A stretch of 64,000 nucleotides of DNA, taken from Halobacteriales archaeon YIM A00010. GTDB lineage: Archaea; Halobacteriota; Halobacteria; Halobacteriales; Haloarculaceae. The position numbers and the translations under genes were made by a program. Position 1 is the first letter of the stretch. Every line of letters begins with the position of its first letter. Location of the stretch: positions 186,001-250,000 of the forward strand of contig JAKCFJ010000004.1 in NCBI GenBank assembly GCA_025041175.1, in the 5' to 3' direction. Below are positions 1 to 8,815 of the stretch, piece after piece. The notes beneath the pieces are model-generated. The model did not search any database. It worked only from the letters and a program-made list of their open reading frames with translations, and was not told the origin of the DNA.

Positions 1-171
1 CTCAACCCCAGTAAGGTGGCGTGTTCTTGAGTCGCTCTTCATTTTGCACACGGTGTGTCTCCCTGCCCCGTTGGCCCACGACGAGGAAACACTGGAAGAG
101 GTGGTGTGTGATCCCGGTGTTGTCCAGCGGGACGTTCACCGCAACCTCGGAGGGACGTTACACAATTCAGG

Positions 172-205
172 CGAGAAAGCCCACAACTGTAGTCGTGGGT
201 CTCTC
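172..205 (-). repeat. Right end of IS200/IS605-type element, remnant
   Basis: Read on the minus strand this is a hairpin of the form CCCACGACT..AGTTGTGGG followed by GCTTTCTC. It matches the right ends near 29230 and 40830. Positions 1-171 beside it show only interrupted reading frames that I cannot assign. Confidence 0.45.
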
Positions 206-335
206 CTCCAAATCGGTGCCAAGAGATCACGAGACGAGCAAGCTCTGGGTGGCGCTGGCGAGTTCATCAGGGCTGGTTTCCTGGAGCCGCTCGTGGCCGA
301 GCTGGAGCCGCAAGTGGTGGCTCCTTGAGGACCAC

Positions 336-706
336 TCACGGTACCCGCGAACGGCGACGGCCCTCGACAGGGTTCTGGAAGACACGGGTGCGAGCAGCGT
401 GCGTCAGCACCGCGTCGCGGACGGCAGCGAACTGTTCGTCGATGCCGTCCGCTTCGAGATCGCGTACGTTGTACAGCAGGGCTCGTGCCAGTGGATTCTG
501 TGCGTCAGTTTCGAGCGCAACATCATCACCGCGAGCAAGTTGGTAGGCTTTTGCCCAGCATTGGCGAACTCGTTGTCGAAGGCGATCCGAGCGAGGACTT
601 CGAGCCAGTCCTCTCTCGTGTAGGTCGCGTTCGAACCCACACCAACGTCGATCTCGGGGTACAACAGCGATGACGCTGCTGACCTGGTTTGCTTCGGCTG
701 CATCAA
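336..706 (-). pseudogene. Transposase N-terminal remnant (IS4/ISH3-like), frameshifted
   Basis: Two minus-strand frames join into one protein-like sequence. The first contains YTREDWLEVLARIAFDNEF, and after a frameshift near 550 it continues with ALLYNVRDLEADGIDEQF. The layout of an acidic start, a 'TREDWLEVL' helix and an 'LLYNVRDLEADG' segment resembles the N-terminus of haloarchaeal DDE transposases of the ISH3/IS4 type. The reading ends at 336 without a catalytic domain, so this is a truncated and frameshifted remnant. The exact IS family is uncertain. Confidence 0.45.
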
Positions 707-892
707 TCATACCGACCAAACGAGGTGTGTCGAATCGGCTTTTTCCCTACTTCAGTAACTACTGTTTAGCCGTGAGTAACTCAACCGCTTGTTTTGTGTC
801 GGCTGGCACGGTCGGCTCACTTCTTTGGTTTCGGCTGTTGCCGTGGCAAACGCCGAATCAACTGCTAGTTTTCGTGCACACTACGCCCAATG

Positions 893-1005
893 TGGGGAGG
901 GATAGTTACCATGTCGGAGTCATCCCACAGCTAAAGTAGTAAAACGCGCGTTCTTGCTGATCAGTTGGTAGCCTAGGCTTCCGGCGAAGCCGTGAGTTTT
1001 CTCTT
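893..1005 (+). repeat. Degenerate right end of IS200/IS605-derived element
   Basis: GGAGTCATCCCACAGCTAAAG near 925 and GCCGTGAGTTTTCTC near 989 match the conserved right end seen at 29170-29262 and 40812-40846. The sequence between them is decayed, and no transposase gene is attached. Confidence 0.5.
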
Positions 1006-1026
1006 GGTTCCTATATAACGAAGGAT

Positions 1027-1058
1027 AGTTTACTGTATAGTTTACTCGTGAGTTTACT
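1027..1058 (+). repeat. Three 12-bp-spaced AGTTTACT direct repeats upstream of parA
   Basis: AGTTTACT occurs at 1027-1034, 1039-1046 and 1051-1058, exactly 12 bp apart, inside an AT-rich stretch (about 1000-1300) that precedes the parA-like gene. Short regularly phased repeats in front of a partition operon are typical of iterons, of a centromere-like parS site, or of an operator. The sequence alone cannot say which. No replication initiator gene is seen in the window. Confidence 0.5.
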
Positions 1059-1269
1059 GGCTATATTACTAGCTGGCCTACTACCGAAGTAGCTATACAG
1101 ACATATAACAAAATATCTGCGCACAAATAGAACTATCGGTAATACCATACTGCAAACCGCCCAACAATTCGTAGACCTAGTTTATTATCCTGTCAGAAAT
1201 AGATATGTACTATTTTTCAATAATACATATATCAAGTATCTCTCGTAGGCAATAGAGCGTCTGACGTAC

Positions 1270-1277
1270 TTTTAATA
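1270..1277 (+). promoter_or_regulatory. TATA element of the partition operon
   Basis: TTTTAATA lies 24-31 nt before the ATG at 1301, the spacing expected for a leaderless haloarchaeal transcript. Confidence 0.5.
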
Positions 1278-1300
1278 CAGTTGGCTATACATCTATTCAT

Positions 1301-2254
1301 ATGACGCAAGGATTCGTATGGTGGTCGGAAAGTGGAGGACCAGGAAAGACGACAAACTCGATGCAAACTGCAGCTGCTATCGGTCGAGATGGTTACGACG
1401 TCTTAGTGTGGGATTTAGATCCGCAACGTGGTGCACTAACCCACTACTGCGGCTATGAGCATCTCGATCATGATGGGATACCTGAGGACGAAGACGAGGA
1501 AGAAGCGTATGAAGTTGATCCAACAATCATGGATGTTTTTTTCGACAATACAGACATTCGAGAGCTTATTGTCGAGACACCGCACTTCGATCTCGTACCG
1601 GGACATGAAGATCTCGGAAACTTCGAATCGGCACTTGATAGCTCCGGTCGTCGAGGCGTCGATGAATTCTGGGTCATCCGCGAACTGCTAGAAGAACTTG
1701 CCACTGAGTATGACATCTTCATTCTTGATGTCCAAGCAACACTCAACACCCTTGTTGATAACGCTATCATCGCCGCTCGGAACGTCATGGTCCCTATAGA
1801 GCTCACACCAAAGGGAGATGCTTCCCAACGCGGCCTCGAAAATACAATCGATGCGATGGAATCCGGATTTGAAAAGATGGGGGTTGATATTACTATTAAA
1901 GGAACGGTTCCAAGCCGCGTTGGAAACGCAAAAATTTTCGAGCAGTACCGGGACTCGATGAAAGACCGGGGCGTTCCGCTAAGTCCTTTCTCAATCCCTG
2001 AGCACTCACTGCTGCGTTACACATGGGGCAATCAGATGGACTTGTTCACCTTCATCGAGTCAGACGAAACACGCCAGCTTCGCTCCTATGAAGAACACGT
2101 CCCATTAGCCTACAAGGTCATCGGCCGGTGGATGACAGGCGACTACACCTATCACGAAGCGATAAACAAGTGGGACCAGGTAAAGAATGACGAGATGGGC
2201 GACGCCGATCCCGAAAAGCTACTTGACGGAGCTGATTCAGAGGTCTCAGCATAA
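1301..2254 (+). CDS. parA: ParA/Soj-type plasmid partition ATPase
   Basis: A 317-residue ParA/MinD-superfamily ATPase. ParA proteins bind DNA in the ATP state and move plasmid copies with a DNA-binding partner. The N-terminus holds a deviant Walker A, ESGGPGKTTNS (residues 10-20), where most ParA proteins have KGGVGKTT. The signature lysine before GG is replaced by Ser, while the catalytic Lys-Thr is kept. VLVWDLDPQRGALTH (around residues 34-48) is the Walker A' Asp motif and FILDVQATL the Walker B region. The TAA stop overlaps the ATG of the next gene by one base, giving a two-gene operon preceded by 12-bp repeats. Base composition is more AT-rich than most of the window, consistent with a plasmid origin. 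Confidence 0.85.
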   Translation: MTQGFVWWSESGGPGKTTNSMQTAAAIGRDGYDVLVWDLDPQRGALTHYCGYEHLDHDGIPEDEDEEEAYEVDPTIMDVFFDNTDIRELIVETPHFDLVPGHEDLGNFESALDSSGRRGVDEFWVIRELLEELATEYDIFILDVQATLNTLVDNAIIAARNVMVPIELTPKGDASQRGLENTIDAMESGFEKMGVDITIKGTVPSRVGNAKIFEQYRDSMKDRGVPLSPFSIPEHSLLRYTWGNQMDLFTFIESDETRQLRSYEEHVPLAYKVIGRWMTGDYTYHEAINKWDQVKNDEMGDADPEKLLDGADSEVSA

Positions 2255-2712
2255 TGGGCAAAAAAGACCGCTACAATGTGGAAGGTGCCGAAGATACGCT
2301 TGGGGAAGACAAACAGCAGTCAGCTGCTTCCGAAGCTAGAAGCTCCAACGAGGAAGAAACCACAAGCGCAGTCTCAGCAGCTGGAACTGCAAAGACGGAC
2401 ACATCAGTGGGGAACAAATCTATACAGGATACGGAACCCGAGCCAACGACTAACTCTAAGCCCGCAACTCAAAATAATATCCCTCATCGCGTTCGATACG
2501 ACAGTCCAAAAGAAAACAGAGACGGAAAGACATTCTATCTTGATTCAGAACATGACCTTGCACGTATTCGAGAACTCCAATCACTCGCAGAGTCAGAATT
2601 TGAAGAAAAAGTTCACCAGCTCGATGTCTATCTAGCTGCCTTTCGATCAAATCTAAGTGACGAATCTTTTTTAGAAGAAATGCGTCAAATTGGGTATGGA
2701 TATTTCGAGTGA
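2254..2712 (+). CDS. Partition partner protein (ParB-position, unassigned family)
   Basis: A 152-residue hydrophilic protein starting inside the parA stop codon. The first 80 residues are low-complexity, rich in Ser, Thr and Glu. The C-terminal half (from about residue 85: HRVRYDSPKENRDGKTFYL) is predicted helical and could be the DNA-binding part. In haloarchaeal plasmids a small unrelated protein usually follows parA and acts in place of ParB; that role is inferred from position only. The TGA stop lies in the terminal GTGAAC of the IS-derived element that begins at 2709, so the native C-terminus may have been lost or replaced. Confidence 0.6.
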   Translation: MGKKDRYNVEGAEDTLGEDKQQSAASEARSSNEEETTSAVSAAGTAKTDTSVGNKSIQDTEPEPTTNSKPATQNNIPHRVRYDSPKENRDGKTFYLDSEHDLARIRELQSLAESEFEEKVHQLDVYLAAFRSNLSDESFLEEMRQIGYGYFE

Positions 2713-3088
2713 ACTACCCCGACCTACCGCGCTCGGGCCTCCCCGGCCCTCGCTTGTTGAGGTTGGGGCTTGCTGCTTCGATGACGCGCTTTGCAGGAAC
2801 GGATGTCCCCACAGGGAGCGCAGTCTCCACAGGCGACTTCCCTTTACGGGCGGTTTGGAGTGTCCCACTCCTACCGGATCGACACTCGGACCACGCATCC
2901 ACCGCACGCTTCTTGTCGCGTTTGAACGACGGACGCGATGTGGTGAGCATCTTACTACCTTAGTTGAACGACTGGATAGTAAGCCTGCCGAATTGAACGG
3001 AAACAAACTGTGCGGGCGCTGTATCCCCTCCCTGCTCGCGTCTTCGACGCTCGCTGAGGAAGGGAGCTTAGCGTCTCAATTCAGCTAA
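2709..3088 (-). mobile_element. tnpB-less IS1341-derived miniature element (copy 1)
   Basis: On the minus strand the element runs from TTAGCTGA (3088) through CGCTAAGCTCCCTTCCTCAG to the terminal GGGGTAGTTCAC at 2709. It shares a central block (TTACTA...GGTAGTAAGATGCTCACCAC) with the element at 42095-42545. It carries no transposase domain but keeps a short frame reading PVETALPVGTSVPAKRVIEA, which resembles the C-terminal tail of haloarchaeal TnpB, followed by the right-end hairpin. It has landed at the 3' end of the partition partner gene. Confidence 0.7.
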
Positions 3089-3180
3089 AGAACACGCGCG
3101 CTACGTTCACCGCACCCACGTAATCCCGATCACCCTCAAAGTCGCAGCGGTTATTGTCGCATTGGAAGTGCCCGCCCCAC
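3081..3180 (-). pseudogene. TnpB C-terminal zinc-finger fragment
   Basis: Minus-strand translation gives HFQCDNNRCDFEGDRDYVG then AVNVARVFFS and a stop. This matches the final zinc-finger half and RuvC-III aspartate region (Cys-x4-Cys..D.D) of a TnpB. Everything upstream is missing. The stop falls in the left boundary of copy 1, so an older tnpB was cut by that insertion. Confidence 0.6.
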
Positions 3181-3214
3181 CACACTTACTCGATGCCCTC
3201 TCCGTTTCCTTGAG

Positions 3215-3439
3215 GTGTGGGCTTCCTGGCTCCACGTCGCGCTTTTTTATCCCACAGCGCGGGAGTATGTCCACATCAACCGGATCTACTGTGACCGCGA
3301 ACTCTACCGCGTTCACCTCGTCAAGACGGTCAAAGAACTCGACGTGAACTACGTCGGGGGAATGGACTCGACCATTTTCTCTTCGAGAATAAGTCGTTTC
3401 AGCAGTAGCTATCGAACCGGTACCGACGACGGTCGATAA
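3215..3439 (+). pseudogene. DDE transposase internal fragment
   Basis: A 74-residue reading contains REYVHINRIYCDRELYRV and VKTVKELDVNYV. This resembles the second catalytic-aspartate block ('R-V-Y-x-D-R-E-F') of haloarchaeal ISH3/IS4-like transposases. There is no start, no third catalytic residue and no terminal repeats. It may be debris of the same element as 336-706. Confidence 0.45.
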
Positions 3440-3529
3440 CGAATTCATTCCGACTCGAGTTGAGAACACGAGGATCCGGAGCGAATACTGGAAGACGGGT
3501 TTTAGGAGCTAGCCTGTTGTATCTCTAGT

Positions 3530-3868
3530 ATGGAAATCGTTTCGGAGGACGCAGTGGAGAGCACCGAGGTAGTCGATGGCGTGCACCTAAAACTGCTGGC
3601 GAGCGGTGAAGAGGAGAATGTCCAGTACTTCACAATCGAGGCAGGGGCCGTTGTCCCCGAGCACAGCCATCCTCACGAACAGGTTGGGTACCTGCTTGAC
3701 GGAAGGCTCACATTCGAAACCGGCAGCGAGCGCTGGCACGTCACGGCCGGCGACTCGTACGTGATCCCTGGCGGCGACCCCCACAGCGCAGAGAATCCGG
3801 GCGATGGGCCCGCCGTCGGGGTAGACGTTTTCAGTCCCCCTCGGGATGCCCCCGACTGGCGAGACTGA
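3530..3868 (+). CDS. Small single-domain cupin protein
   Basis: A 112-residue cupin_2 beta-barrel. The two cupin motifs are visible: motif 1 around residues 38-57 (VVPEHSHPHEQVGYLLDGR) supplies the metal ligands His-x-His...Glu, and motif 2 around 75-89 (SYVIPGGDPHSAENP) supplies the fourth His. Proteins of this size bind one metal ion and serve as small dioxygenases, isomerases or sensors; no substrate can be assigned. A possible TATA (GTTTTAGG near 3500) lies about 28 nt before the ATG. It stands alone between two IS-derived elements. Confidence 0.8.
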   Translation: MEIVSEDAVESTEVVDGVHLKLLASGEEENVQYFTIEAGAVVPEHSHPHEQVGYLLDGRLTFETGSERWHVTAGDSYVIPGGDPHSAENPGDGPAVGVDVFSPPRDAPDWRD

Positions 3869-3911
3869 AGAGTGTCCGCTCTTCAGCTTGTCGCTGTGCA
3901 ACCGAGGCGGC

Positions 3912-4690
3912 TTAGCTGACCTGTAGGTGCTAAGCCCCCTTCCTCAACGAACGAGCGCAGCGAGTGAGTGGGGAGGGGATACAGCATCCCCAGAAATCTT
4001 TGATTTCTGAGGATACCGCCACGGTCAAAGAGGTCACACTCAAGAAAGAGTCAACCGGTGAGTGGTTCGCTATCTTTGGGATCGAGATGGATCACGAACC
4101 ACCGAAGCCACCTGCAGAATCCACGAAATGCGTTGGCATTGACGTGGGGATTCTGAAGTACGCTCACGACACCGATGGTACAGCAATTGGATCGCTCGAT
4201 CTGTCGGGCGAACGTGCCCGGCTTGAACGCGAGCAACGGGCACTCTCTCGCAAAGAACACGACTCGAACCACTGGGAGACACAACGGACCGTTGTGGGTT
4301 CGTGAATACTCTTGTCCGTCGTGCGGGTTCACAACGGACAGGGATTGGAACGCATCGTGGAACATTCTTGCTCGCGGTTTTGAACAGATAGGAGTGGGAC
4401 ACTCCGAATCAACGTCGTCCGAGAGACTTCGTCTCTCGTGATCACGAAAATCTTCGATTTTCGAACAACCTGTGGAGACTGCGCTCCCTGTGGATATACC
4501 TGTATCTGCAAAGCGCGTTCGCCAGAACCGCAGGTTCTGGCTGGCTGCCAGACGTAGTCTGGCAACGTCATCGAAACAGGAAGTCAAGGGAAATCGAAGA
4601 TTTCCCGTATCCAGCGAATCGCTCCGCGATTTGCGCGACCCTGCCCTCAAGGAGCCGTCGGTAGACGGAGAGTAGAGCGTGGTAATTCAC
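3912..4690 (+). mobile_element. IS1341-type element with internally deleted tnpB (copy 2)
   Basis: The left end is TTAGCTGA followed by TAGGTGCTAAGCCCCCTTCC. The right end is GTGGTAATTCAC at 4690. Inside is a tnpB with a large internal deletion (4015-4441). The region after tnpB is packed with palindromes: GAGAGACTTCGTCTCTC, CGAAAATCTTCGATTTTCG, CCAGAACCGCAGGTTCTGG, CCAGACGTAGTCTGG, GGGAAATCGAAGATTTCCC and a variant of GCGAATCGCTCCGCGATTTGC. The right end abuts, and probably truncates, the HTH pseudogene on the other strand. Confidence 0.7.
4015..4441 (+). pseudogene. TnpB with internal deletion and frameshift
   Basis: The first part encodes the RuvC-I region with the catalytic aspartate (KCVGIDVGILKYAHDTDG). 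It then passes from SRKEHDSNHWETQ directly, and in a shifted frame, into PLWVREYSCPSCGFTTDRDW, the zinc finger and RuvC-III aspartate. Compared with the related tnpB at 44665-45786, roughly 110 residues including the RuvC-II glutamate are gone. It cannot be a nuclease. Confidence 0.75.
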
Positions 4691-6180
4691 GAACCACGGT
4701 TTGTGTCCGGAGATCAAGCTCCCCCGTTGTCAGTTGGGTCTGTATCGTCGCTGGCTCTGTGCCGAATTGGGTGACGATCTCGAACGGCCCGTCGATCCAG
4801 TCACCCGGTCCACGGAGACTGCCTCCTGCGATGTGATCAAACAGCCGACAGATGACATCAATCCAGGGACGGAGCCACGGCCAGCGCTCGACAGCTAGCT
4901 CTAGCGAAGGGGGCCAGCCCACCAGGCCATCGGAGATAGCTCGATCAGTATAGGCTTCGTCCAACAGTCCACGAGCGTCGATGAGATCATGCACGACGTC
5001 ACGGATGGAGTACATCACCCGGTCGCCCTCGCCGTCGGGGAGGTACAGCGGTCGAGGGGCGTCAGAATCTCCACGCTCATCCCTGAACGGCAACGTCAGC
5101 CGGTAGAGCGTGGCTTTACCTTCTCCTTGGTCATCGATATCCAACAGCCCAAGGGCTTCCAAATCATCGCGATGAGTGCGAATCGATTCCCGAGAGATGC
5201 CCGCTCGATCGGCGAGTTCGCCGGTTGTCACCCAGTCGCGCGCCGTCAAGAGTGTATGGACGAGCATCGATCGGGCGGTCTTTCGCCGTGTGCCGTCGTC
5301 GTCCACAGCAAGATTCGGCAGGAGGGCCTCAGGATCGAGCGTCGACAATGCATAGCGAACTTCATCGAGTCTGATACGACGCTCGAACTCCGTCGCCGAC
5401 GCCAACCCCGCTAGTGCTCTCGCTGTGCCATAGACGCTCCCTGTGAACGCAGAGAACAGCGCTGTCGTCGGGCGGGTCGCCTCCATATTCTTCATTCGGC
5501 ACAGACGCTCAACCGCCTCACGGACACTCGCTCGGCGGGTTGCCTGTCCGATCCGAAGGTCGGCGTAGAACGCCGCGAAGTTCTCGCCATCCTCCTGTGT
5601 TTCTAAGTCAGCGTAGCGTTCGAGATGCGCCAGATGAGACGCTAACCGGTCGATCCCTGGCCCTCGAAGCACCCACGAGCCGATGGTCTCACCGATCGGT
5701 GCGACGTCATCGATGTCGGGAGATCCAAGTGAACTAGCCCGTTTGTCCTTCCGGTCCTCGAACAGCACCCGGAACATCGGGTAGTGGCCGTACCGAGAGG
5801 TGACAGCAATCTGTGTGCCGATCGTTTTGAGGAAGTTCTGGCTTTTTCATGGAAATGACGGGTGTATTCGGGGAAGGTTAGCTCACGGACGACTGTCCAT
5901 CCGAGGAGATCATAGATGTGGGTGATCACTCCTGCGAGGCCACGGCCTCGACGACACACCGATTGGGCCATCGACGGGTCGAAGTCATCACCCTCACCGA
6001 TCTCGTCGGCGTCCTTGAGGAGATTGTGGAGTGCCGGGAGGAGCTGTTCGGAATAAGGCTTCGACCCTACCAGGGGTTCGACTGAAACCGGGACGAACCG
6101 GCGGCCTCACACGGGTGATACACCTGTATCTCCATCAAGATTACCATCGCCCCCGGAGGGTTCGGGGGGTCGATGGAACA
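4691..6180 (-). pseudogene. Large HTH-domain protein, nonsense plus frameshift
   Basis: The uninterrupted part (4647-5777) contains a winged-helix segment near residues 188-230 (TGELADRAGISRESIRTHRD) and a Trp-rich C-terminal half. Upstream, coding continues in another frame (VITHIYDLLGWTVVRELTFP). The two join by a frameshift near 5850 (ARNFLKTIGTQIAVTSRYG). Still further upstream, LDGDTGVSPV then a TGA (near 6113) then GRRFVPVSVEPL shows an in-frame stop. The 3' end runs into the right end of IS1341 copy 2. It resembles the large HTH proteins found on haloarchaeal plasmids, whose function I do not know. Confidence 0.6.
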
Positions 6181-6194
6181 ACTGCAAGAATCTA

Positions 6195-6293
6195 AAGTCA
6201 GGTAGATGAATTTCTCATGTACGTCTAATGCTGAAACAATTGCGGACTAAATTTCGCAGGTGTCTGTGCATGACTAATCGATCTAGCCGACCT
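6195..6293. repeat. About 100-bp inverted-repeat miniature element, copy 1
   Basis: The left arm reads AAGTCAGGTAGATGAATTTC and the right arm, reverse-complemented, AGGTCGGCTAGATCGATTAG. The inner part (TTTCGCAGGTGTCTGTGCATGA) matches copy 3 at 54678-54779. It has no coding capacity. The rest of 6294-6540 holds only the promoter of the next gene. Confidence 0.6.
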
Positions 6294-6509
6294 CTGTAGA
6301 ACAAGGAATCACTCACGCCACCGACTTCAGTTGTTTCAGTGATCATTAGGGATCCCACTGATATTAGGTGTGAGTACGCCATGGAGGACGGTAGATATCC
6401 AGCCGGATTCTGAGTGAAAGCACCCAATGAACGCACCGATTCCACGTCCCGCTAACGGCATTCTGAGTGGCAATTGTTAACGCGGATATCGTAGAGAAGG
6501 CCAGCACGG

Positions 6510-6516
6510 GTCTTAT
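6510..6516 (+). promoter_or_regulatory. TATA element
   Basis: TCTTATT lies about 25-31 nt before the ATG at 6541, suggesting leaderless transcription of the Bat-like regulator. Confidence 0.35.
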
Positions 6517-6540
6517 TGGCGTGGATGTCTATGCAGTAGC

Positions 6541-7209
6541 ATGAGTATCGTTGCAGATTTCACCGTCTCTGCCAAATCCTTCACTCTGTCTCAGGCACTG
6601 ACGGCCGAACCAGATATGACCGTTGAGGGCGAACGGCAGGCGACTCACAGTAGCGAGTGGGCACTCCCGTTTCTCTGGGCCTCCGGTGGTGATTTCGAGA
6701 CGTTTTACGAAGCGATGCAGGACGACCCGACGGTTGCCAACGTAACTATTATCGAGGAATCCAATGATAGCATCTTGTATCAGATCGAATGGAGTAACGA
6801 GATTACCAATCTAATTGATGAAATTATAAACCAACATGCGAGTATTTTACGAGCGAAGGGGCACGGTGAGACATGGCGGCTTCACCTCCGATTTGCCGAG
6901 GATAAACATGTCTCATCGTTCCAGAAGCACTTCTCTAAACAAGGCCGTACATTCACGGTCAATAAACTCTCTCGCCCGACTGCCCCACGACAGCGTGAGC
7001 ATGGATTGACCGCGACACAGCGCGACACGTTAGCGACAGCACTACATGAGGGCTATTTCAATGTGCCACGCGACCTTACGATAGAAGAACTGGCGGATAT
7101 CCTCGGCATCTCCTCAAACGCTGCCTCCCAGCGGATACGGCGTGCCTCTGCCTCTCTTATTCAAGACACGATAGTGATCAGCGCTGACGAGAGTAATGAC
7201 GAAGAATAG
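6541..7209 (+). CDS. Bat-like HTH_10 transcriptional regulator (first)
   Basis: A 222-residue regulator of the bacterio-opsin-activator type. The C-terminus (about residues 155-210) is the HTH_10 domain: GLTATQRDTLATALHEGYF followed by VPRDLTIEELADILGISSNA and a recognition helix ASQRIRRASASL. The N-terminal 150 residues match the BAT sensor-like domain only loosely (FTLSQALTAEPDMTVE) and lack an obvious PAS or GAF motif. Members regulate haloarchaeal genes in response to unidentified signals. A second protein of the same architecture (7664-8392) lies two genes downstream. Confidence 0.8.
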   Translation: MSIVADFTVSAKSFTLSQALTAEPDMTVEGERQATHSSEWALPFLWASGGDFETFYEAMQDDPTVANVTIIEESNDSILYQIEWSNEITNLIDEIINQHASILRAKGHGETWRLHLRFAEDKHVSSFQKHFSKQGRTFTVNKLSRPTAPRQREHGLTATQRDTLATALHEGYFNVPRDLTIEELADILGISSNAASQRIRRASASLIQDTIVISADESNDEE

Positions 7210-7240
7210 CCAAACGGATTATAATGCCGTGAAGACGGGG

Positions 7241-7248
7241 TATATAAA
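7241..7248 (+). promoter_or_regulatory. TATA element
   Basis: TATATAAA lies about 55-62 nt before the GTG at 7303, implying a transcript with a short leader for the DUF7344-bat pair. Confidence 0.45.
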
Positions 7249-7302
7249 GACCGTTACTTTCGCACCCTTAGACTGTTGCTAGAGCCGGTGTAAAACATCT
7301 CT

Positions 7303-7680
7303 GTGCAGCACCCTACAAGCTATTTGCCGGATGAGGCGTCCTCAAACGCCCCTGATAGAGAGATGTTAGTAGATGATTTCTTCGAGATACTTGCTAGCCC
7401 GCGTCGTCGGTACATCCTCCACTGCCTACGAACGCACGACTCCCCGCTAGCATTAGCTGATGTGGCAGATGAAGTCGCGGTCTACGAGAACGAAAGCAAC
7501 ATAACGGACATTTCAGCGGAGGAGATCAAGCGCGTCTACATATCGCTCTACCACACGCATATTCCAAAACTAGCGGAGCGGGGCCTTGTTACCTATAGCC
7601 AAGAACGGGATCTGGTGACACTGTCAGAAACCGGCAAGCAATTGGGTGCTATGAAGATCACTAATGACAACGATTTGTAA
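7303..7680 (+). CDS. DUF7344-type winged-helix protein
   Basis: A 125-residue protein with a GTG start. The core LVDDFFEILASPRRRYILHC (residues 21-40) is the hallmark of haloarchaeal DUF7344 winged-helix proteins. It continues through ADVADEVAVYE and HTHIPKLAERGLVTYSQERD, the wing. These are small DNA-binding proteins, often next to Bat-like regulators or signalling genes. The 3' end overlaps the start of the following bat-like gene by 17 nt, so the two are translationally coupled. Confidence 0.75.
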   Translation: MQHPTSYLPDEASSNAPDREMLVDDFFEILASPRRRYILHCLRTHDSPLALADVADEVAVYENESNITDISAEEIKRVYISLYHTHIPKLAERGLVTYSQERDLVTLSETGKQLGAMKITNDNDL

Positions 7681-8392
7681 CCTAACCATGCCCGCCGAGG
7701 AGTTCGGGCTCGCCGAGACGCTCCGGGCTGTGCCCGACACGCAGGTCATCTGTGAGCCCGTCGCTGCTAGCAGGCCCACCGAGAGCATGCCGCTCATCCG
7801 CATTCGCGCTCTCAACCGCCAGGAGTTGGAGACCGCGTTGACGAGCGATACGACTGTCGCCGAGTGGACCCGGCTAACGGGTGGGGAGTCCAGTTGGCTC
7901 TATCGGATTGAGTGGGCGAGGAGGGTGTCGTTGATCCGACGGATGCTAACCGGGAGGGGGGCCACGATACTCTCAGCGGCCGGGAACGGCAGTGAATGGT
8001 CTCTACGGCTGCTCTATCCCTCTCGGAAGGCATGCTCACAGATCTATACGGTCTGTGAGAACCACAATCTCAGTCTCACTGTCGTCTCGATTCAGACCGT
8101 TGACGACGAGCAGTCCACACGCTACGGCCTGACCAGCGCCCAACACACGGCCCTTACTCAAGCCTACAACATGGGCTACTTCAAGGTGCCACGCGACGCT
8201 GGCCTTGATACGGTGGCCGAGACCTTGGACATCTCCCACCAAGCACTCTCAGAACGCCTCCGCCGGGCCCACCAGACGCTGATTGGGAGCACGATCGGAC
8301 AGCAGGGAGTGGCACAGACCACAGCCACAGCCGAGACAGTCTCTACTGACGGCTCCGTGATGAGTGGCGGTCTGCGGCTCCCCAGGGACTGA
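7664..8392 (+). CDS. Bat-like HTH_10 transcriptional regulator (second)
   Basis: A 242-residue paralogue of the 6541 gene. The C-terminal HTH_10 (about residues 150-205) reads GLTSAQHTALTQAYNMGYFK then VPRDAGLDTVAETLDISHQA and LSERLRRAHQTLIG. The shared N-terminal start (a strand, then AEEFGLAETLRAVPDTQV) suggests gene duplication. A Thr/Ser-rich tail of about 35 residues follows the HTH. It overlaps the DUF7344 gene by 17 nt. The two bat-like genes bracket the DUF7344 gene, so the three probably act as one regulatory cassette; the target genes are not evident. Confidence 0.8.
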   Translation: MTTICNLTMPAEEFGLAETLRAVPDTQVICEPVAASRPTESMPLIRIRALNRQELETALTSDTTVAEWTRLTGGESSWLYRIEWARRVSLIRRMLTGRGATILSAAGNGSEWSLRLLYPSRKACSQIYTVCENHNLSLTVVSIQTVDDEQSTRYGLTSAQHTALTQAYNMGYFKVPRDAGLDTVAETLDISHQALSERLRRAHQTLIGSTIGQQGVAQTTATAETVSTDGSVMSGGLRLPRD

Positions 8393-8815
8393 TCGTTGGC
8401 CAGCCGGGTGCTGGCACTGCGGGAGAGGATTCGGAAACGCTCGCACTCTTTTGCAAGCAACCGTCGCAACTCCTGGCTTTGTGATGGACTGACTGTGGAT
8501 CGCCCGTGGGCAGGCGTACAGAATTCGTATGCTAAGTCGGCAACGATCACTACCGATCACCCCTGAATCGGCCCGACTACGCCTCAAATCCCCGTTTCCT
8601 GTCTGATCGATGAAACTATGATGTAACTTGTTAGAGAAGTCCCACCAGTGATCCAATTGCTCCTCACGCTCGCGTTCTCGCTCACGCTCAGCCCAACCCA
8701 CTCCGCTCAATCTCTCGATTTCGACCGATTCAACAACTCATTCGCTACGCTCACAGTTCTCTCCTGCACGAAATTTATTACGAGAAGTGTGCACGCCGAG
8801 AGATTTAGTCGCCCA
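8393..8815. other. Non-coding or decayed stretch
   Basis: I see no convincing gene here. A low-complexity run near 8660-8695 (repeated CTCACGCTCGC-like units) gives Arg-Glu repeats on the minus strand and is probably not coding. Confidence 0.4.

Noticed and set aside
336-719. A single 127-residue protein on the minus strand
   Set aside because: The protein-like parts lie in two different frames; the first 50 residues of this frame are Arg-rich noise. Treated as a frameshifted transposase remnant.
1027-1300. A complete replication origin
   Set aside because: The phased repeats and AT-rich DNA fit, but no Cdc6/Orc1 or Rep gene and no origin-recognition box could be identified.
2709-3088. A protein of up to 111 residues in the miniature element
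   Set aside because: The readings match only the TnpB tail and otherwise vary between copies, so they are not independent genes.
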